Part shown: positions 35,885 to 47,712 of the stretch, in pieces
How positions within the stretch are numbered: the first letter of the stretch is position 1
How the letters are laid out: every line of letters starts with the position of its first letter
Assembly: GCA_022575985.1 (NCBI GenBank)
Contig: JAKSXM010000237.1
Coordinates: 2,808,501-2,872,500 of the forward strand
DNA: 64,000 nucleotides
Direction: 5' to 3'
Source: Anagrus nilaparvatae
Lineage: Eukaryota > Arthropoda > Insecta > Hymenoptera > Mymaridae
Notes under the pieces: generated by a model
Told to the model about the DNA's origin: nothing
Databases searched by the model: none
The model's input: only the letters and a program-made list of their open reading frames with translations
Program-made: the position numbers and the translations under genes

Positions 35885-36892
35885 TGTTACCGCTAAAGTA
35901 CTGAATTCCGTTATTATATATAAAACCTAGGTAATATATATAATAACGAGTGCTGGTGGGTAAAATATTAAACTAAAACTGAATTTAATATATTACCTAG
36001 GTTTTATATATAATATCGTTCTATTTAATATATTACCTAAGTGGCACCCGTTAATATATTAAATTCAGTTTTAGTTTAAAATTTTACCTACCAGCACTCG
36101 TTGTTATATATATTACCTAGGTTAATTTATAGAAAAAAAATTTAAGATTTATTTTAAGGAGAAATTATAGGCTTTACAACCAATCCTTTTTTCACGCACC
36201 CTTTTTTTTCTGACAAACTTCGCATAAATTTAAAAATAAATTAATTTCTTTTTGTTTGATATTTTTGTATTGCCTTTTTAATTCTTTTATCATTCGATCA
36301 CGACCACCATGGCCGATATTTATATGGGCTTCATACAATATGTCAGGATTCTTGCCAGAAAGAGGAAGTATTAATTTTTCTACTCCATTTGAACTTAAAA
36401 CATCATAATGTTGTAACAAATAATAATCAGAAGGCTGTTTCTTATAATCGCTATTTTTACATTCTTTAACTTTATTGATTATTTCTTCAGTTTTACTTTT
36501 TGAAAAATAATACGTATTATTTGAATTTTTATCAATTAAATTATCAAGCTTTTCGTAAAATCTTTCTTTGAAAATTATTTTTTTATCAATGTCCATAGCA
36601 CTCATTATTTTTGTAATATTATAACTCAAAATTTTCAAATATGTATTACTTTTATAAAAACAAACAATAATAAATACTTGAAAAATTCATCTATTCAATA
36701 AATTAGCGGGTAATAAACTCGACTTTAATATACTACCTAACGCTGTCTCGATATTATATATAAAACCTAGGTAATATATTAAATTGAGTTTTATTTAATA
36801 AACTAACGTATCAGTTTTGGAGTTTTTCGTTAATATATATATATTACCTAGGTATTATATATAATAACATTTTCAGTACTTTAGCGGTAACA
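35885..36892 (-). mobile_element. Ginger-like DNA transposon fragment, left copy
   Basis: The 1008-bp element has inverted termini TGTTACCGCTAAAGTACTGA and flanking TATA on each side. TGT...ACA ends plus a 4-bp duplication fit integrase-type Ginger elements. Subterminal palindromes built on CCTAGGTAATATATTAA lie at both ends (35905-36125 and 36715-36860). It carries an integrase zinc-binding domain but no DDE core. Confidence 0.55.
36192..36638 (-). CDS. Integrase H2C2 zinc-binding domain protein fragment (KRBA2-like)
   Basis: The 148-residue open frame ends in a clear HHCC integrase zinc finger, H-x4-H-x28-C-x2-C, around AHINIGHGGRDRMIKELKRQ and LCEVCQKKK. This arrangement is that of the N-terminal domain of retroviral-type and Ginger-type integrases, with closest resemblance to KRAB-A domain-containing 2-like proteins. 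The upstream part (DKKIIFKERFYEKLDNLI) is lysine-rich. The frame stops right after the finger, where the DDE catalytic core should begin, so it is a truncated remnant that could at most bind DNA. The first Met is followed by two others at residues 12 and 15, so the start is uncertain. A near-identical copy lies at 59192-59638. Confidence 0.6.
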   Translation of the reverse strand: MKILSYNITKIMSAMDIDKKIIFKERFYEKLDNLIDKNSNNTYYFSKSKTEEIINKVKECKNSDYKKQPSDYYLLQHYDVLSSNGVEKLILPLSGKNPDILYEAHINIGHGGRDRMIKELKRQYKNIKQKEINLFLNLCEVCQKKKGA

Positions 36893-36898
36893 TATATA

Positions 36899-37681
36899 TC
36901 TTAATCCTATTTATATATAAATCTTTAATTTTGTATGTTTGTTTGTTTGTCCGAAATGGGTAAACAAGAACGCGATAAAAGTTAGAGACGCAAGGTTTAC
37001 GGCAAAAGATGGCAAAAATTACCGGTCAAAACATAGGCTAGGTTTCATTACGATTGATAACGACAAAAATTTTTTATGTTGAAAAAACTGGATTTCCAAG
37101 GATAAAATTTTTATCAAATTTTTAAAAAAAACTTTAAAAACTGAAAACCGAGGAAAAATTTTTTTATTAAAAAGAATTTCATTCAATTTGGATATATTTT
37201 TTACGTATCCAACTAAATTTTCAAGGCGATAGCTCGATCTGTCAAAAGTTACAATAATTATTCGAAAATTATAAAAGTTTAGGACTAATATTATATATAT
37301 TTCTAATTTGTATCAGCCACTGATGTAGTAATTGTATGTAGTAACTAAAAGAAATTTGAACAACTATTATCAGGCAGATCCCTTGAATAGGTAGTCGAGG
37401 GAAACAACGACTGCTTGTGGATCCTATGGAAGGGTAGCGAAGCTTTGTATTGCTGATCACTAATTATCTGTCTGGGTTGATTTGCCCATAATATTTATGT
37501 TTCAGTAAGTTTTAGATAATAGTATTATCATAATTCTTCGGGTAAAAAAAGGTTATTTTACAAAATATTGAGTGACCTAAATTAACATATTTTTTTTGGA
37601 AAATTAAAATTGCAGGGGTCCAGGGGGGCGCAGCCCCCTAGGTGCCTGCCGGGGCGAGTGAAGCGAGCCGGAGGCAGCTAG
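36899..37681 (+). mobile_element. HelB1, full-length non-autonomous Helitron
   Basis: It starts TCTTAATCCTATTTATATAT after A and ends CCGGAGGCAGCTAG before T. Palindromes GGGGGGCGCAGCCCCC and GCCGGGGCGAG/CGAGCCGG precede the 3' tip. The 63-codon open frame inside has no recognisable domain. Confidence 0.75.
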
Positions 37682-38332
37682 TACTACATATATTTGAAAA
37701 TTTATTTCTCTGTCTGTCTTTACTAAGTTAAATTATTTATTTTCTCTTTTATAATTATAGAATCAATCAGAACCTATAATTTTTCATTAATGTTTCACCT
37801 ACGCTGCTCTGAATAGTTTGAATGTGTTTGCATAATTATAAATTTGGAAAGAAACATGATTTTTTGACAAGTGTTATGCAATAACTAAATAAATAAATGA
37901 TCAATAATAATTTATAAATAATAACAAATAATAAATAATTACCTAAGACAATATTTATTAATTAAATATGTAAATACTATTTAAGCTTATTAATCAAATA
38001 GGAAATGTTTTAGATTAAGAAATAATAACACAATATTAAGAAATTATAACATAAATTAGGAAAGCATAGTTTATTATTACGCAAACTATAACATAAGATT
38101 ATGTAATAAATAAATAGTTTAAGAAATAATAATATTTATATTTTAAATATTTTGAATAACTAAAATAAGAAACCATTAGTATATAAGAGAATAAAAATGT
38201 AATTAAGGGGTCAGTTAAGATAAACCTCGCGGCGACGTGTACTTTTAATCGTTAATAAATTCAGTTGTTATAAAATCTGTATATAAATTTGTATATCTGT
38301 ATATATATAGTATTAAAATTAAGGCTTATATA
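37682..38332. other. HelD fragment followed by AT-rich DNA
   Basis: Positions 37690-37865 match HelD (TATTTGAAAATTTATTTCTC to GTGTTTGCATAATTATAAAT). The rest is unstructured AT-rich sequence. A Helitron-like tip facing left (ACTAGCAAAAGTTTTAGGGG) follows at 38332. Confidence 0.45.
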
Positions 38333-38465
38333 CTAGCAAAAGTTTTAGGGGGGGTGTATTGCATTTACTTCTGTACTACTTATAAAAATAAAGAATGCTA
38401 ATAATTTTGATTAAATCAATCAAGATCAATTCTTTAATAAAGATTCCTTTAATATAATGGTAAAT

Positions 38466-38605
38466 AATTTATCCATTGAGCAAAAAACTGTATATGATTA
38501 TTTACATTCATCAATATTTCATAATGTAGGTAATAATTAGTCTTTATAGATGGTCCAGGAGGTACTGGTAAAAGTTATGTATTGAATACGTTAATTAAGA
38601 ATTAA
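38466..38605 (+). pseudogene. Pif1/Helitron-type helicase relic with Walker A motif
   Basis: One frame gives NLSIEQKTVYDYLHSSIFHN, and after a shift comes FIDGPGGTGKSYVLNTLIKN, ending at TAA (38603-38605). GPGGTGKS (38552-38575) is the nucleotide-binding P-loop, and the preceding block matches the Q-motif region of Pif1-like helicases. This domain is part of the Rep/helicase protein of autonomous Helitrons. Only about 45 residues remain. The relic is on the plus strand although the adjacent Helitron tip at 38333 faces the other way, so their relation is unclear. The copy at 57238-57378 is its mirror. Confidence 0.6.
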
Positions 38606-39158
38606 ACTGCTCCAAAGTGTTTTTTTTCTAAAAGTTATATCAAAAATAAGTCATCAACCTTATTTTTAGCTTCCCATAGCGAAATCTTAATATTTGGCAG
38701 CCATTTTTAACATTAAAATGAAAAATTTTTTCCTATTAGATAAGGATACGAAATTTCCCTGGTTATCCAATTCCGGGGTGAAAAAAATTTTTTGAGTAGC
38801 GCATGATCGAGAAATTGTTAAGATAAAATGCCTATTAGTGAAAAATTTTCTAACCAGGCTAAAATTTTATATTGAACAGGATATTTTTTTATTTAAAATA
38901 ATATCTATGGGAGATTTCTTTTTGGAAGCTCTATATCAAAAAATGTCAGAAAAATTATAAAAATTTGCATCTCTATTGTACGTTAATATATTTTATATAT
39001 TATATATGATTTATATATAAAAAAACTACAAAAATTTCACGAAATAAGAAAACGGAAATCAGCTGTCCCAAACATTAAAAACCAAAAAATTTAAAAATTT
39101 GACTATCAGCGGTCTTAAGCATAGAAAAATAAAAATTTTGAAAAATTTTATTTTATAG
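38606..39158. other. AT-rich DNA with a block shared with the foldback arms
   Basis: Positions 38790-38880 (GCCTATTAGTGAAAAATTTT, CTAACCAGGCT) resemble, inverted, the block at 14925-14975 in the 11-kb foldback. TTTCCCTGGTTATCCAATTC at 38756 recurs near 62528. The second breakpoint of the permuted copy, TGAAAAA, is at 39139-39145. Confidence 0.45.
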
Positions 39159-41430
39159 AAAACGTTATATTGATTGTTTGTATGTAATCTTGTAATTTCA
39201 AATGATTTTATGCAATGATAGCATTGAAATATTTGTATTGAAATTAGCAAATATACCCGATTATAAATTTTTTTTAAATAGTGTCCTGTTTTACAGAAAA
39301 ATTGTAATTTTAATTGTTGTTATGCAATAATAGTATTGATATATTAGTATTGAATTTAGCAAAATATACCCTACTTAAATGTTTTCAAATATTGTCCTGT
39401 TTTATAGAAATCTTGTAATTTCAAATATTTTTATGCAACGATTGTATTGAAATGTTAGTATTGAATTTAGCAGAAACTATATATACTTTAGTTAAATGTT
39501 TTTTCGAAAAGTGTTCTGTTTCATAGAAAAGTTGTAATTTCAATGCTTTTATGCAACGATACCGTTGAAATATTAGTATTGAATTTAGCAAAATATACGC
39601 CACTTTAAATTTATTTCGAATAGCAGTAGCCTGTTTTATACAAAAGTTGTAATTTCAATGTTTTTATGCAACGATAACATTGAAATATTAGTGTTGATTT
39701 TAGCAGAATATACCCCACTTACGCGTTTTTGAATATTGTCCTGTTTTATAAAAATGTTGTAATTTCAAATGTTTTATGCAATGATAGCATTGAAATATTT
39801 GTATTGAATTTAGCAAATATACCCCATTATAAATTTTTTTAGAATAGTGTCCTATTCTATAGAAAAGTTTTAATTTCAATTGTTATTATGCAATAATAAT
39901 ATTGATATATTAGTATTGAATTTAGCAAAATATACCCCACTCAAATGTTTTCGAATATTGTCCTGTTTTATAGAAATCTTGTAATTTCAAATATTTTTAT
40001 GCAAAGATTGTATTGAAATATTAGTATTGAATTTAGCAGAAACTATACTTTAGTTAACCTACTGGGAATACCACTTTAAAAAAATGCACTAGTTGTTTAC
40101 CTCCAGGGTTGTGTGGAAATAACAACATAATACTTATTATTACCTCTTGGCATTCTGATTTATTGTAAATCATATTATAATATATATGTATTTGAAATAT
40201 ATATTTTATTATAATAGTGAAATTTTTTATATAAATGTTGTAATTATAAATATTTTATTATCATGACGTTGATGGAATTGAAATATTATTATTGACTTTA
40301 GTTGAATATAACCCATTTAAATGATTTCAGTGTAGAGTTCTGTTTTATCGAAATTTTGTCATTTCAAATATTTGTATGCAATGATTGCATTGAAATATTC
40401 TTATTGAATTTAGCAGAAACTATACGTAATTCTACATTTTTTTCTAATATTGTCCTGTTTTATACAAAAGTTGTAATTTCAAATATTTTTATGCAATGAT
40501 TTTATTGAAATATTATTATTGACTTTAGCAGAAACTATACGTCATTTTACATTTTTTTCTAATAGTGTCCTATTTTATACAAAAGTTTGAATTTCAAATA
40601 TTTTTATTCAATGTTAACATTAAAATATTTTTATTGACTTTGGCAGAAACTGTACACCATTCTAAATTTTTTTGAATAATGCTCTGTTATATATAAAAAT
40701 TGGTATTTCAAATATTTTTATGCAATGATTGCATTGAAATATTTTTATTGACTTTAGCAGAAACTATACGTCATTCTACATTTTTTTCTAATAGTGTCCT
40801 GTTTTATACAAATACTGGAATTTCAAATATTTTTATGCAATGTTAATATTGAAATATTTTTATTGACTTAGGCAGAAACTGTACACCATTCTAAATTTTT
40901 TTTGAATAATGCTCTGTTATATATAAAAATTGGGATTTCAAATATTTTTATGCAATGTTAACATTGAAATATTTTTTTATAAAATAATATATGAAAAAAC
41001 TCAAAAAATTTCATCGAATAAGAAATTAGATATCGGCTGTCTCAAACATGAAAAAATAAAAATTTTTAAAAACTTCATTTTATAGAAAAAGTCACATTGC
41101 CTGTCTAGAACATGAAAATATTTCAAATATTTTGATGCAATGATTGCATTGAAATATTATTATTGACTTTAGCAGAAACTGTACGTCAATCTGAATTTTT
41201 TTCTAATAGTTTCCTATTTTATACAAAAGTTGATATTTCAAATATTTTTATACAATGTTAACATTGAAATATTTTTTTATAAAATAATATATGAAAAAAT
41301 TTTATAAAAAATTTCAATCTATATTGTCGGGTGTTTTATATATGAAAAAACTCAAAAAATTTCACGAAATAAGAAAACGGATATCGGCTGTCCCAAACAT
41401 GAAAAACCCAAAAATTCAAAAAATTTGACT
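39159..41430. repeat. sat1 and sat2 satellites, inverted orientation
   Basis: About eighteen sat1 units (TATGCAATGATAGCATTGAA, TTAGTATTGAATTTAGCA, TGTCCTGTTTTATAGAAA) are opposite in orientation to 27137-30229. Short sat2 pieces lie at 40985-41110 and 41275-41420. Confidence 0.75.
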
Positions 41431-41827
41431 TTAAGTCGTTTTCTTGCTATTTCTCTGTAATGAATGCATTAAATAAAAAACCAAAAAAAGTGGTTTTAGA
41501 AAAGTATTTAATAAATACAAATCAATTTGGTTTTTACATTTTGATACAAACAATTTTAAGTTATCAAGTGGCGAAAATGACAACTTTTTGAGTTTTTAAA
41601 AAATTTAAATTTTTTTATGTTTTCGACCACTAACTTCTGAGATTGATATCTCAAAATCTTTTGAATATTTTTTAAAAATAAAAAAATCAGCTGGGGATAT
41701 TTCTTTAAAGATTAATTCAAAACAATTTTCATGTATTTTCGTCCATACAGCTCTTCATAAATTAGTGCTGAATAATATTAAAAATAATCAATTTTTTCGA
41801 TTATTTCATTTTATATATATATAGGAT
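41431..41827. other. AT-rich DNA
   Basis: No gene or clear repeat is recognised. Confidence 0.35.
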
Positions 41828-42050
41828 TGTACTGAAAGATTTACCCACATTTTAAAATTTAATATATTGTTGTAATATAATATTGTTCTGAAAGGTTTAC
41901 CTACATTTTAAAATCTAATATAATATTGTTCTGAAAGATTTACCAACATTTTAAAGTCTAATATAATATTGTTCTGAAAGATTTACCTAAATTTTAACAA
42001 CAAATTTACTTGTTATGGTTAAGCCGAGCGTCGCGAGGCCAATTAGCTAG
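41828..42050 (+). mobile_element. HelE2, Helitron 3' end with 43-bp tandem repeats
   Basis: Four diverged copies of a 43-bp unit (TTCTGAAAGATTTACC...TAATATAAT) precede GTTAAGCCGAGCGTCGCGAG and AATTAGCTAG before T (CTAG 42047-42050). Confidence 0.55.
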
Positions 42051-42479
42051 TGTTATAATTATTTATTAATATTATTAATAATTTTTATAAAATTTAAGGC
42101 CTCAAAATAAAAAATTATCAAATAATTTTCAGAGGGGCCTCTTTATAGTATTAATAGTTTGTAGCATAAACAATATAAATTGCAAATAATAAAGTCATTT
42201 TTAAATAAATAATCGTTTGTTTGACTCCTGGATATGGAAAATCTAGTTTTTCAGAGGGCCCTAATTATTCGTTAATGATAATCTCGATTAAATAATTTGT
42301 AAAAAAATTAATTTATGATACAACAATCATGTTTTTGTTTTCTGAATAGTAAAAAAAAATTCTTGAATTTATTTGTATTTTTTTTACATTCACCGCAAAT
42401 TACCGAACATTTTTTTTTAAAAATAAAAAAAAACTGACTCCAAAAAAATATTACAAATTAAAGAAACGTCCTTGTTTAT
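42051..42479. other. AT-rich DNA
   Basis: Nothing specific is seen; the Helitron-derived sequence starts again near 42480. Confidence 0.35.
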
Positions 42480-43856
42480 GCAAATTTATCTGATATGAGT
42501 ACGTATAAATTAGTGCCGAATCGAGTAATACCAATTGTGACAGTAAAATTATATCATATTTAGGAAATATGTCACTTTTTTATCAAATTTTCTAAAAATT
42601 TTATTTTTCCCAATAATAGTTAAAATTGAATATCTCCAAAAGTACTTTAGTTGAGTTGTAAAACTATGGCTTATGTCACCTACAGATTTTTTTATATATT
42701 TTGGCCATACATTTTGACTGTTCATTGATTCGACCCTGATGATGAAACACATACACATACAGACCCACACCTAAATGATTAAAAATACAATAAAAAATAG
42801 AAAAATTTAAAAAAATTTTTCAACTAGCTTTAAAAACATTTTATAAAATTTTAAGGATACCTCCACTTCGAATAAAAATTTAGGAGAGTACTCAAGAATT
42901 GGTGTCAAATCGAATATTATAAAGTCTATCAAGTTCAAAAACTTAAAAAAATTAATATCTCTAAAAGTACGATAGCTAAGTCACAAAACTATGGCCTATG
43001 TCACCGGCGAACTTTTTTTCTTTAATTTGACACTGGTTTTATTCAATTTCGTTCACTGGTTTGACCCTGATAATGATCCACACACATACACACACACACA
43101 CACACACACAAACACACAAATAAATTTTTAAAAATATATAGTAGTAAGATAAGATATCCTCTCTTATCTTATCTTATCTTATCTTACTACTATATATATT
43201 TGAAAATTTATTTGTGTGTGTGTGTTCCATCATCAGGGTCAAACCACTGAACAAAATTACATAAAACAGGTGTCAAAATAAAGATAAAAAGTCCGCGGGT
43301 GACATCGGCTATAAATTTCCAGCTCAGCTATCGTAGTTTTTGAGATATTTAATTTTTAGTGTTTTTGAAATTGTTAAAATTTTGAAAATTTTTGAAAAAA
43401 ACTAAAATATCTTGAGACTATCGACAAATTTTATTGTCACAAGTTTGTACTATTCGATTCGGCACCAACTTTTGCGTATTCTCCTAAATTTTTATTCAAA
43501 ACGGAGGTATCTTTAAAATTTTATAAAATATTTTTGAAGCTGGTTAAAAATATTTTTTTCATTTTTTTATTTTTTAAGGTATTTTTAATAATTTATTTGT
43601 GTGCCTGTTTGTCTATGCGTTTCATCATGAGGCTCGAAAAAAATTAAAGAAATTACATAAAACCGGTGTTAAAATAAAGTTAAAATAAAAAGATGTTTAC
43701 TATTTTTGGGAAAAATTAAATTTTTTGAAAATTTTGTTAAAAAGTGAAATACCTAAGAAATATGATAAAATTTTAATGTCGCAATTGGTATTACTTGATT
43801 TAGTCAATTTTAGAACAATCTGTATATACATATCTTAATACTATATTGCAAGAGCA
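42480..43856. mobile_element. Head-to-head pair of HelC-type Helitron fragments
   Basis: A minus-strand fragment (42480-43156) and a plus-strand fragment (43186-43856) meet at a (GATAA)/(TTATC) palindrome. Each shows the (TG)n tract, the AAACCGGTGTCAAAATAAAG-type block and CTATCGTAGTTTTTGAGATA. No 3' CTAG tip is present on either. Confidence 0.65.
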
Positions 43857-46136
43857 CGATAGTGCGTACGGGTTTCAAAAATACCCGTAGCACCGTGTAC
43901 TACTGTAATATACTTTAAAGAGGTTCTATCTAACCTATAAATATTTTTATTCTTTCATTTTTTTCTTTAAATTTAATACCAAATTCTGTAATTTAATAAT
44001 TAAACAATTTATTTTTTAATTTAAAATTATATTGTTCATAAATTTTTGTCTTTCAACAAATATATTAATTTAAAAAAGAATTTTTAATTTATAATGTTCC
44101 TACTTTCAAACACTATGTGTTTCCTTCTCTTATGCTTTATAATTTATATATCTGCTTCTTTTTTTGTAAGACGCGAGATTTTATGAATTTATATATACTT
44201 TCTATTACTATATATGTATACTAAGCAATACTATACGTAAATACTATATATATATCAATTACTTGTTTTGCGGTTAAAATCGCAAAATATTCTGGTTTAT
44301 TTAACTGAAAATTTTCTGTAAGCTTATTAAATATAAGCTTATTTTAAAATTCTAGCCTAATTTATGTGCTTATTCTTTTATATGTCCAAAGGGTTAGGGT
44401 TCTCTTTAAACATTAGCAATAATAATATTTTTAAAAAAAAATTTTACTTTTAAACTAGTTTACTTAATGTTGGTACTGAAATAAATTTTAATTCATAAAT
44501 TATATTAATTTTTAGTTTATGAGTTTTCTATTATTATTGCTTATGCTTAAATTTAGGGATGCCAGTTTGTAACGGTAATTTTCTATTAAAAGATAATATT
44601 TTAATAATGATTTTACTGGAATATTCAAAGTTAAACTTTACATTTATAAGGCTTTTCGCCAATGTGTTACCGTTGATCTATATTTTAAATTTTGCTATTT
44701 AAATTCATAATTTTATATAATATTAATTTCTGGCTCCCTTACCTGTTTAAATTTCTCTGCTTCCTTTTCTATAAAATAATATCAAAACAGGAAAAGGGGG
44801 GAGGTAATCGAAGTCAATAATAAAATCTATATAAAGTAAACGTAACAATTTAATTAATAAAAAATGAAAGATTATAAAAGAAATTTACAAACTTATACTT
44901 ATTGGCCATTTGAATTTATTAATAAAGTTCGGTTTGATAAACCGCGTGGCATAAAAGCCATGTATTTGCAACGAAAGACGTTCGAGCGACGGCATGACTA
45001 TATTTACGGGCATTTGAAAATGTTAAATAAAACCTTATAAAAATTAAAATAAAATGAACTCACCTCGCATATATATTTATGCCCGCGCTCGAACGTAAAA
45101 ATTATGTGCACATATAAATGATATCATTAATTATTAATAATAAAATCTCACCCACACGTTCACACTTATAAAATTCAGCACTTTTTAATTTAGCAACTAA
45201 TAGCTAGCTAGCTTATAAAATTATTTTAATAATTTATCACGATGATAATAATTTTGCTGGAAAGCGTGGTCTCTTACTGGCCTTGAAGTATTTTAACAAT
45301 TAAGATGCTTATTATCAGTAATATGGCGGGCGATCACTTCACAGTATTTTAACTGATTTATATAACTATAAATATTAATTCAATAATCTAAGTAATCGTT
45401 CATACAAAAATAATAAATTTATTTTAATTACTGTTTATTTAACTTGAAATTAAGTAACTAAGAAACTGTGTGCAGAGCACATAAAAAAACAAAATAAAAA
45501 AAATAAATCTTTTCTGATTTTATGTGACCGACTTGGTCAAGCTTAGAAGCAAGAAGGAAGAAGAACCGGCGTCCCTTGGTCGCTGACACGCGGTTTTTTT
45601 GCGCGCGCAGTCCTGCTACTTACTATCCTCTTTTATCTTTTTCTAATTTGAAATTTTAGCATAACGTAAGTTTTTGGCCTGAAAACTTACGTTACAATAT
45701 ATGTATTATGTGTATACACGTGTTAGTATAAACGAAATTTTAAATGCGGGAAAAAAATAAGCGCGGAAATTTAAAAATTTAACTAAACTCAAAATCTATA
45801 AAAAATATAATTTAAAATTAAGTTTATTCAATTGAGAATTAACAAATTTAACTATAATCAATTCTTAAATTAATTAAAAGATTTATTTTTAAAATAGGAT
45901 TTTTTAAATTAAAAAATTATAAATATTTTCAATTTGAAAATTTAATAATTTATTACTTCAAAGTTAAAATTTTGTATTTGAAAAGTTTCCAAAAACTATT
46001 GAATTTTATTAAATAAATAATTGCAAAATGAAATTTTCAAAAACAATTTTATTTTATTATAGTGGAGTCATTTAAGATCAAGCCATACTTTCTCAGTTGG
46101 GATTTTTTGACTTTTATGCCGGATTAATAAATTTAG
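43857..46136. other. Low-repeat AT-rich region with several palindromes
   Basis: No gene could be built. Noted: the hairpin TACGGGT/ACCCGTA near 43870-43895; a minus-strand HIGEKPYKCK remnant near 44640-44668 (zinc-finger linker); inverted ACGTTCGAGCG (about 44979) and CGCTCGAACGT (about 45087); a strong minus-strand splice-donor-like GAGGTGAGTT near 45058; and the hairpin AACGTAAGTTTT/AAAACTTACGTT near 45663-45693. It may hold single-copy DNA or an old LTR. Confidence 0.35.
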
Positions 46137-46932
46137 TGTGAAAAAATAGTAGTTTTCTTTATATGGGTGCAAAGTAATATTTCGCGAGCCTTCGGCCGCT
46201 AGCTCTCTATATCCCTATTCTTCTTTCGATTTGGCGAAGTATTACGTTTGCGCCCGAATAAAGAAATGAACTTTTTTTAATGACTTCGTCAAAGTTTAAG
46301 CCTTTGCAAAACATAATTCACGAGATAACTGGATTTAAATGATACAAAAAATTTAATTTTTTTAAAAATAGTACACGTTTTTTAAAATGATAAAAAAACA
46401 ATTCATATATATGTAAAAGAATAAAAAAAGAATGATAGAAAACGCAGAATAAAAAAAAGAAATATAAAATAAAAGAATCTGACTCACGCGTATTGTATGT
46501 ATTTTGATTGTGTATATTCAAAGTTATAGATTCTTTATATTACGTATGTTAAGGAACTTGTTTTTATGGTAAAAAAGTGTTGATTTTTGTTGTCTCTTTT
46601 TTTTATATGTAATTGGCAGAGAAAACGATAAGAGTTTTTAATATTTTGAAGGTATTAGGTGGCTTCTTAGTATAAATCGCTCTCGCAAGTGTTAAAATCA
46701 GCTCTTCTTCTGTATATATACTCGATCGAAGTTAAGGATATTTGTGGCTGAGGCAGTGGTTAGAGTCATAGTTTAAATTAAGGTATGAAACTAAACAATG
46801 CGCAAAGTCAAGGACATCTTTACTTTGCACACAGTTCTCATCAAACGGTGCGCAAAGTAAAGTGTAAAGGAATGTATCACTTTGTCTCGTGAATTTAGTT
46901 TGCAAAGGCAAGCTTTGACGACAGAATTAAAA
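46137..46932 (-). mobile_element. Q element, inverted copy
   Basis: The inner part has about 45-bp inverted termini (GTCAAAG(C/T)TT...GCCTTTGCAAA...ATTCACGAGA). A side hairpin at 46155-46265 is built on TGGGTGCAAAGTAATATTTC and its complement. The opposite-orientation copy is at 50285-51062. No credible protein is encoded. Confidence 0.55.
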
Positions 46933-46971
46933 AAAAATAATTTCTAAGAATATTAAAAAATAACTGATATT

Positions 46972-47388
46972 GGCTAAAAAAACACTTTAAAAAGTAAAAA
47001 GAGGGGTTTCAAAAAAATTTATATATGTAACCGAACCTTAAAAAACAACTGATATGCTTTATAAGTTTGGTTTTAGATTTTGGTTCCATTTAAGGAAGAT
47101 AATTATTCTTTTGAATTAAAAAAAAAAATTTCCAGCAGAAAAATTGAAATTTTATAAATCCCAGTGGTTTTAAAACTTAGTCTGGATAATCACCACTGGG
47201 TTTTATAAAATTTCAATTTTTCTGCTGGAAATTTTTTTTTTTAATTCAAAAGAATAATTATCTTCCTTAAATGGAACCAAAATCTGAAAACAAACTTATA
47301 AAGCATATCAGTTGTTTTTTAAGGTTCGGTTACATATATAAATTTTTTTGAAACCCCTCTTTTTACTTTTTAAAGTGTTTTTTTAGCC
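46972..47388. mobile_element. 417-bp near-perfect hairpin element
   Basis: Arms of about 195 bp (46972-47168 and 47191-47388) are almost identical inverted copies with tips GGCTAAAAAAACACTTT, separated by about 22 bp. No coding capacity is present, and a target duplication is not obvious. Confidence 0.8.
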
Positions 47389-47712
47389 ATACTATATACT
47401 ATTTATATTTAAAAATTTATTTGTCAGTCTGTCTGTCTGTACCCTAATGACTCAATTACCGCCGAACCAAAACCTATAATTTTTCATAAATGTTTCACCT
47501 ACGCTGCTCTGAATAGTTTGAACGTGTTTGCATAATTGTAAATTTGTAGTGAAACAAAATTTTTTTAAGCAACAGAAAAATATTGAAGTAAATGTGAACA
47601 GGAGTGACTGAGCCTCATCTGAAAAATCTGAACTTGTTTGCATAATTATAAATTTGCAGTGAAAAATAATTTTTTGAAGCAACACAAACAGAAGTTAATG
47701 CGACACAGGGGG
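47389..47712 (+). mobile_element. HelD1, Helitron fragment
   Basis: It runs from TTTAAAAATTTATTTGTCAG to GACACAGGGGGGGG and has the duplicated GTTTGCATAATTATAAATTT blocks. The terminal hairpin and CTAG are replaced by a HelB sequence. Confidence 0.55.

Noticed and set aside
37269..37460. 63-codon open frame, repeated at 58379-58570
   Set aside because: It lies inside a non-autonomous Helitron, is preserved only because the segment was recently duplicated, and is absent as a frame in HelB4.
44640..44668. A zinc-finger gene on the minus strand
   Set aside because: Only about ten codons match the linker; stops follow directly on both sides.
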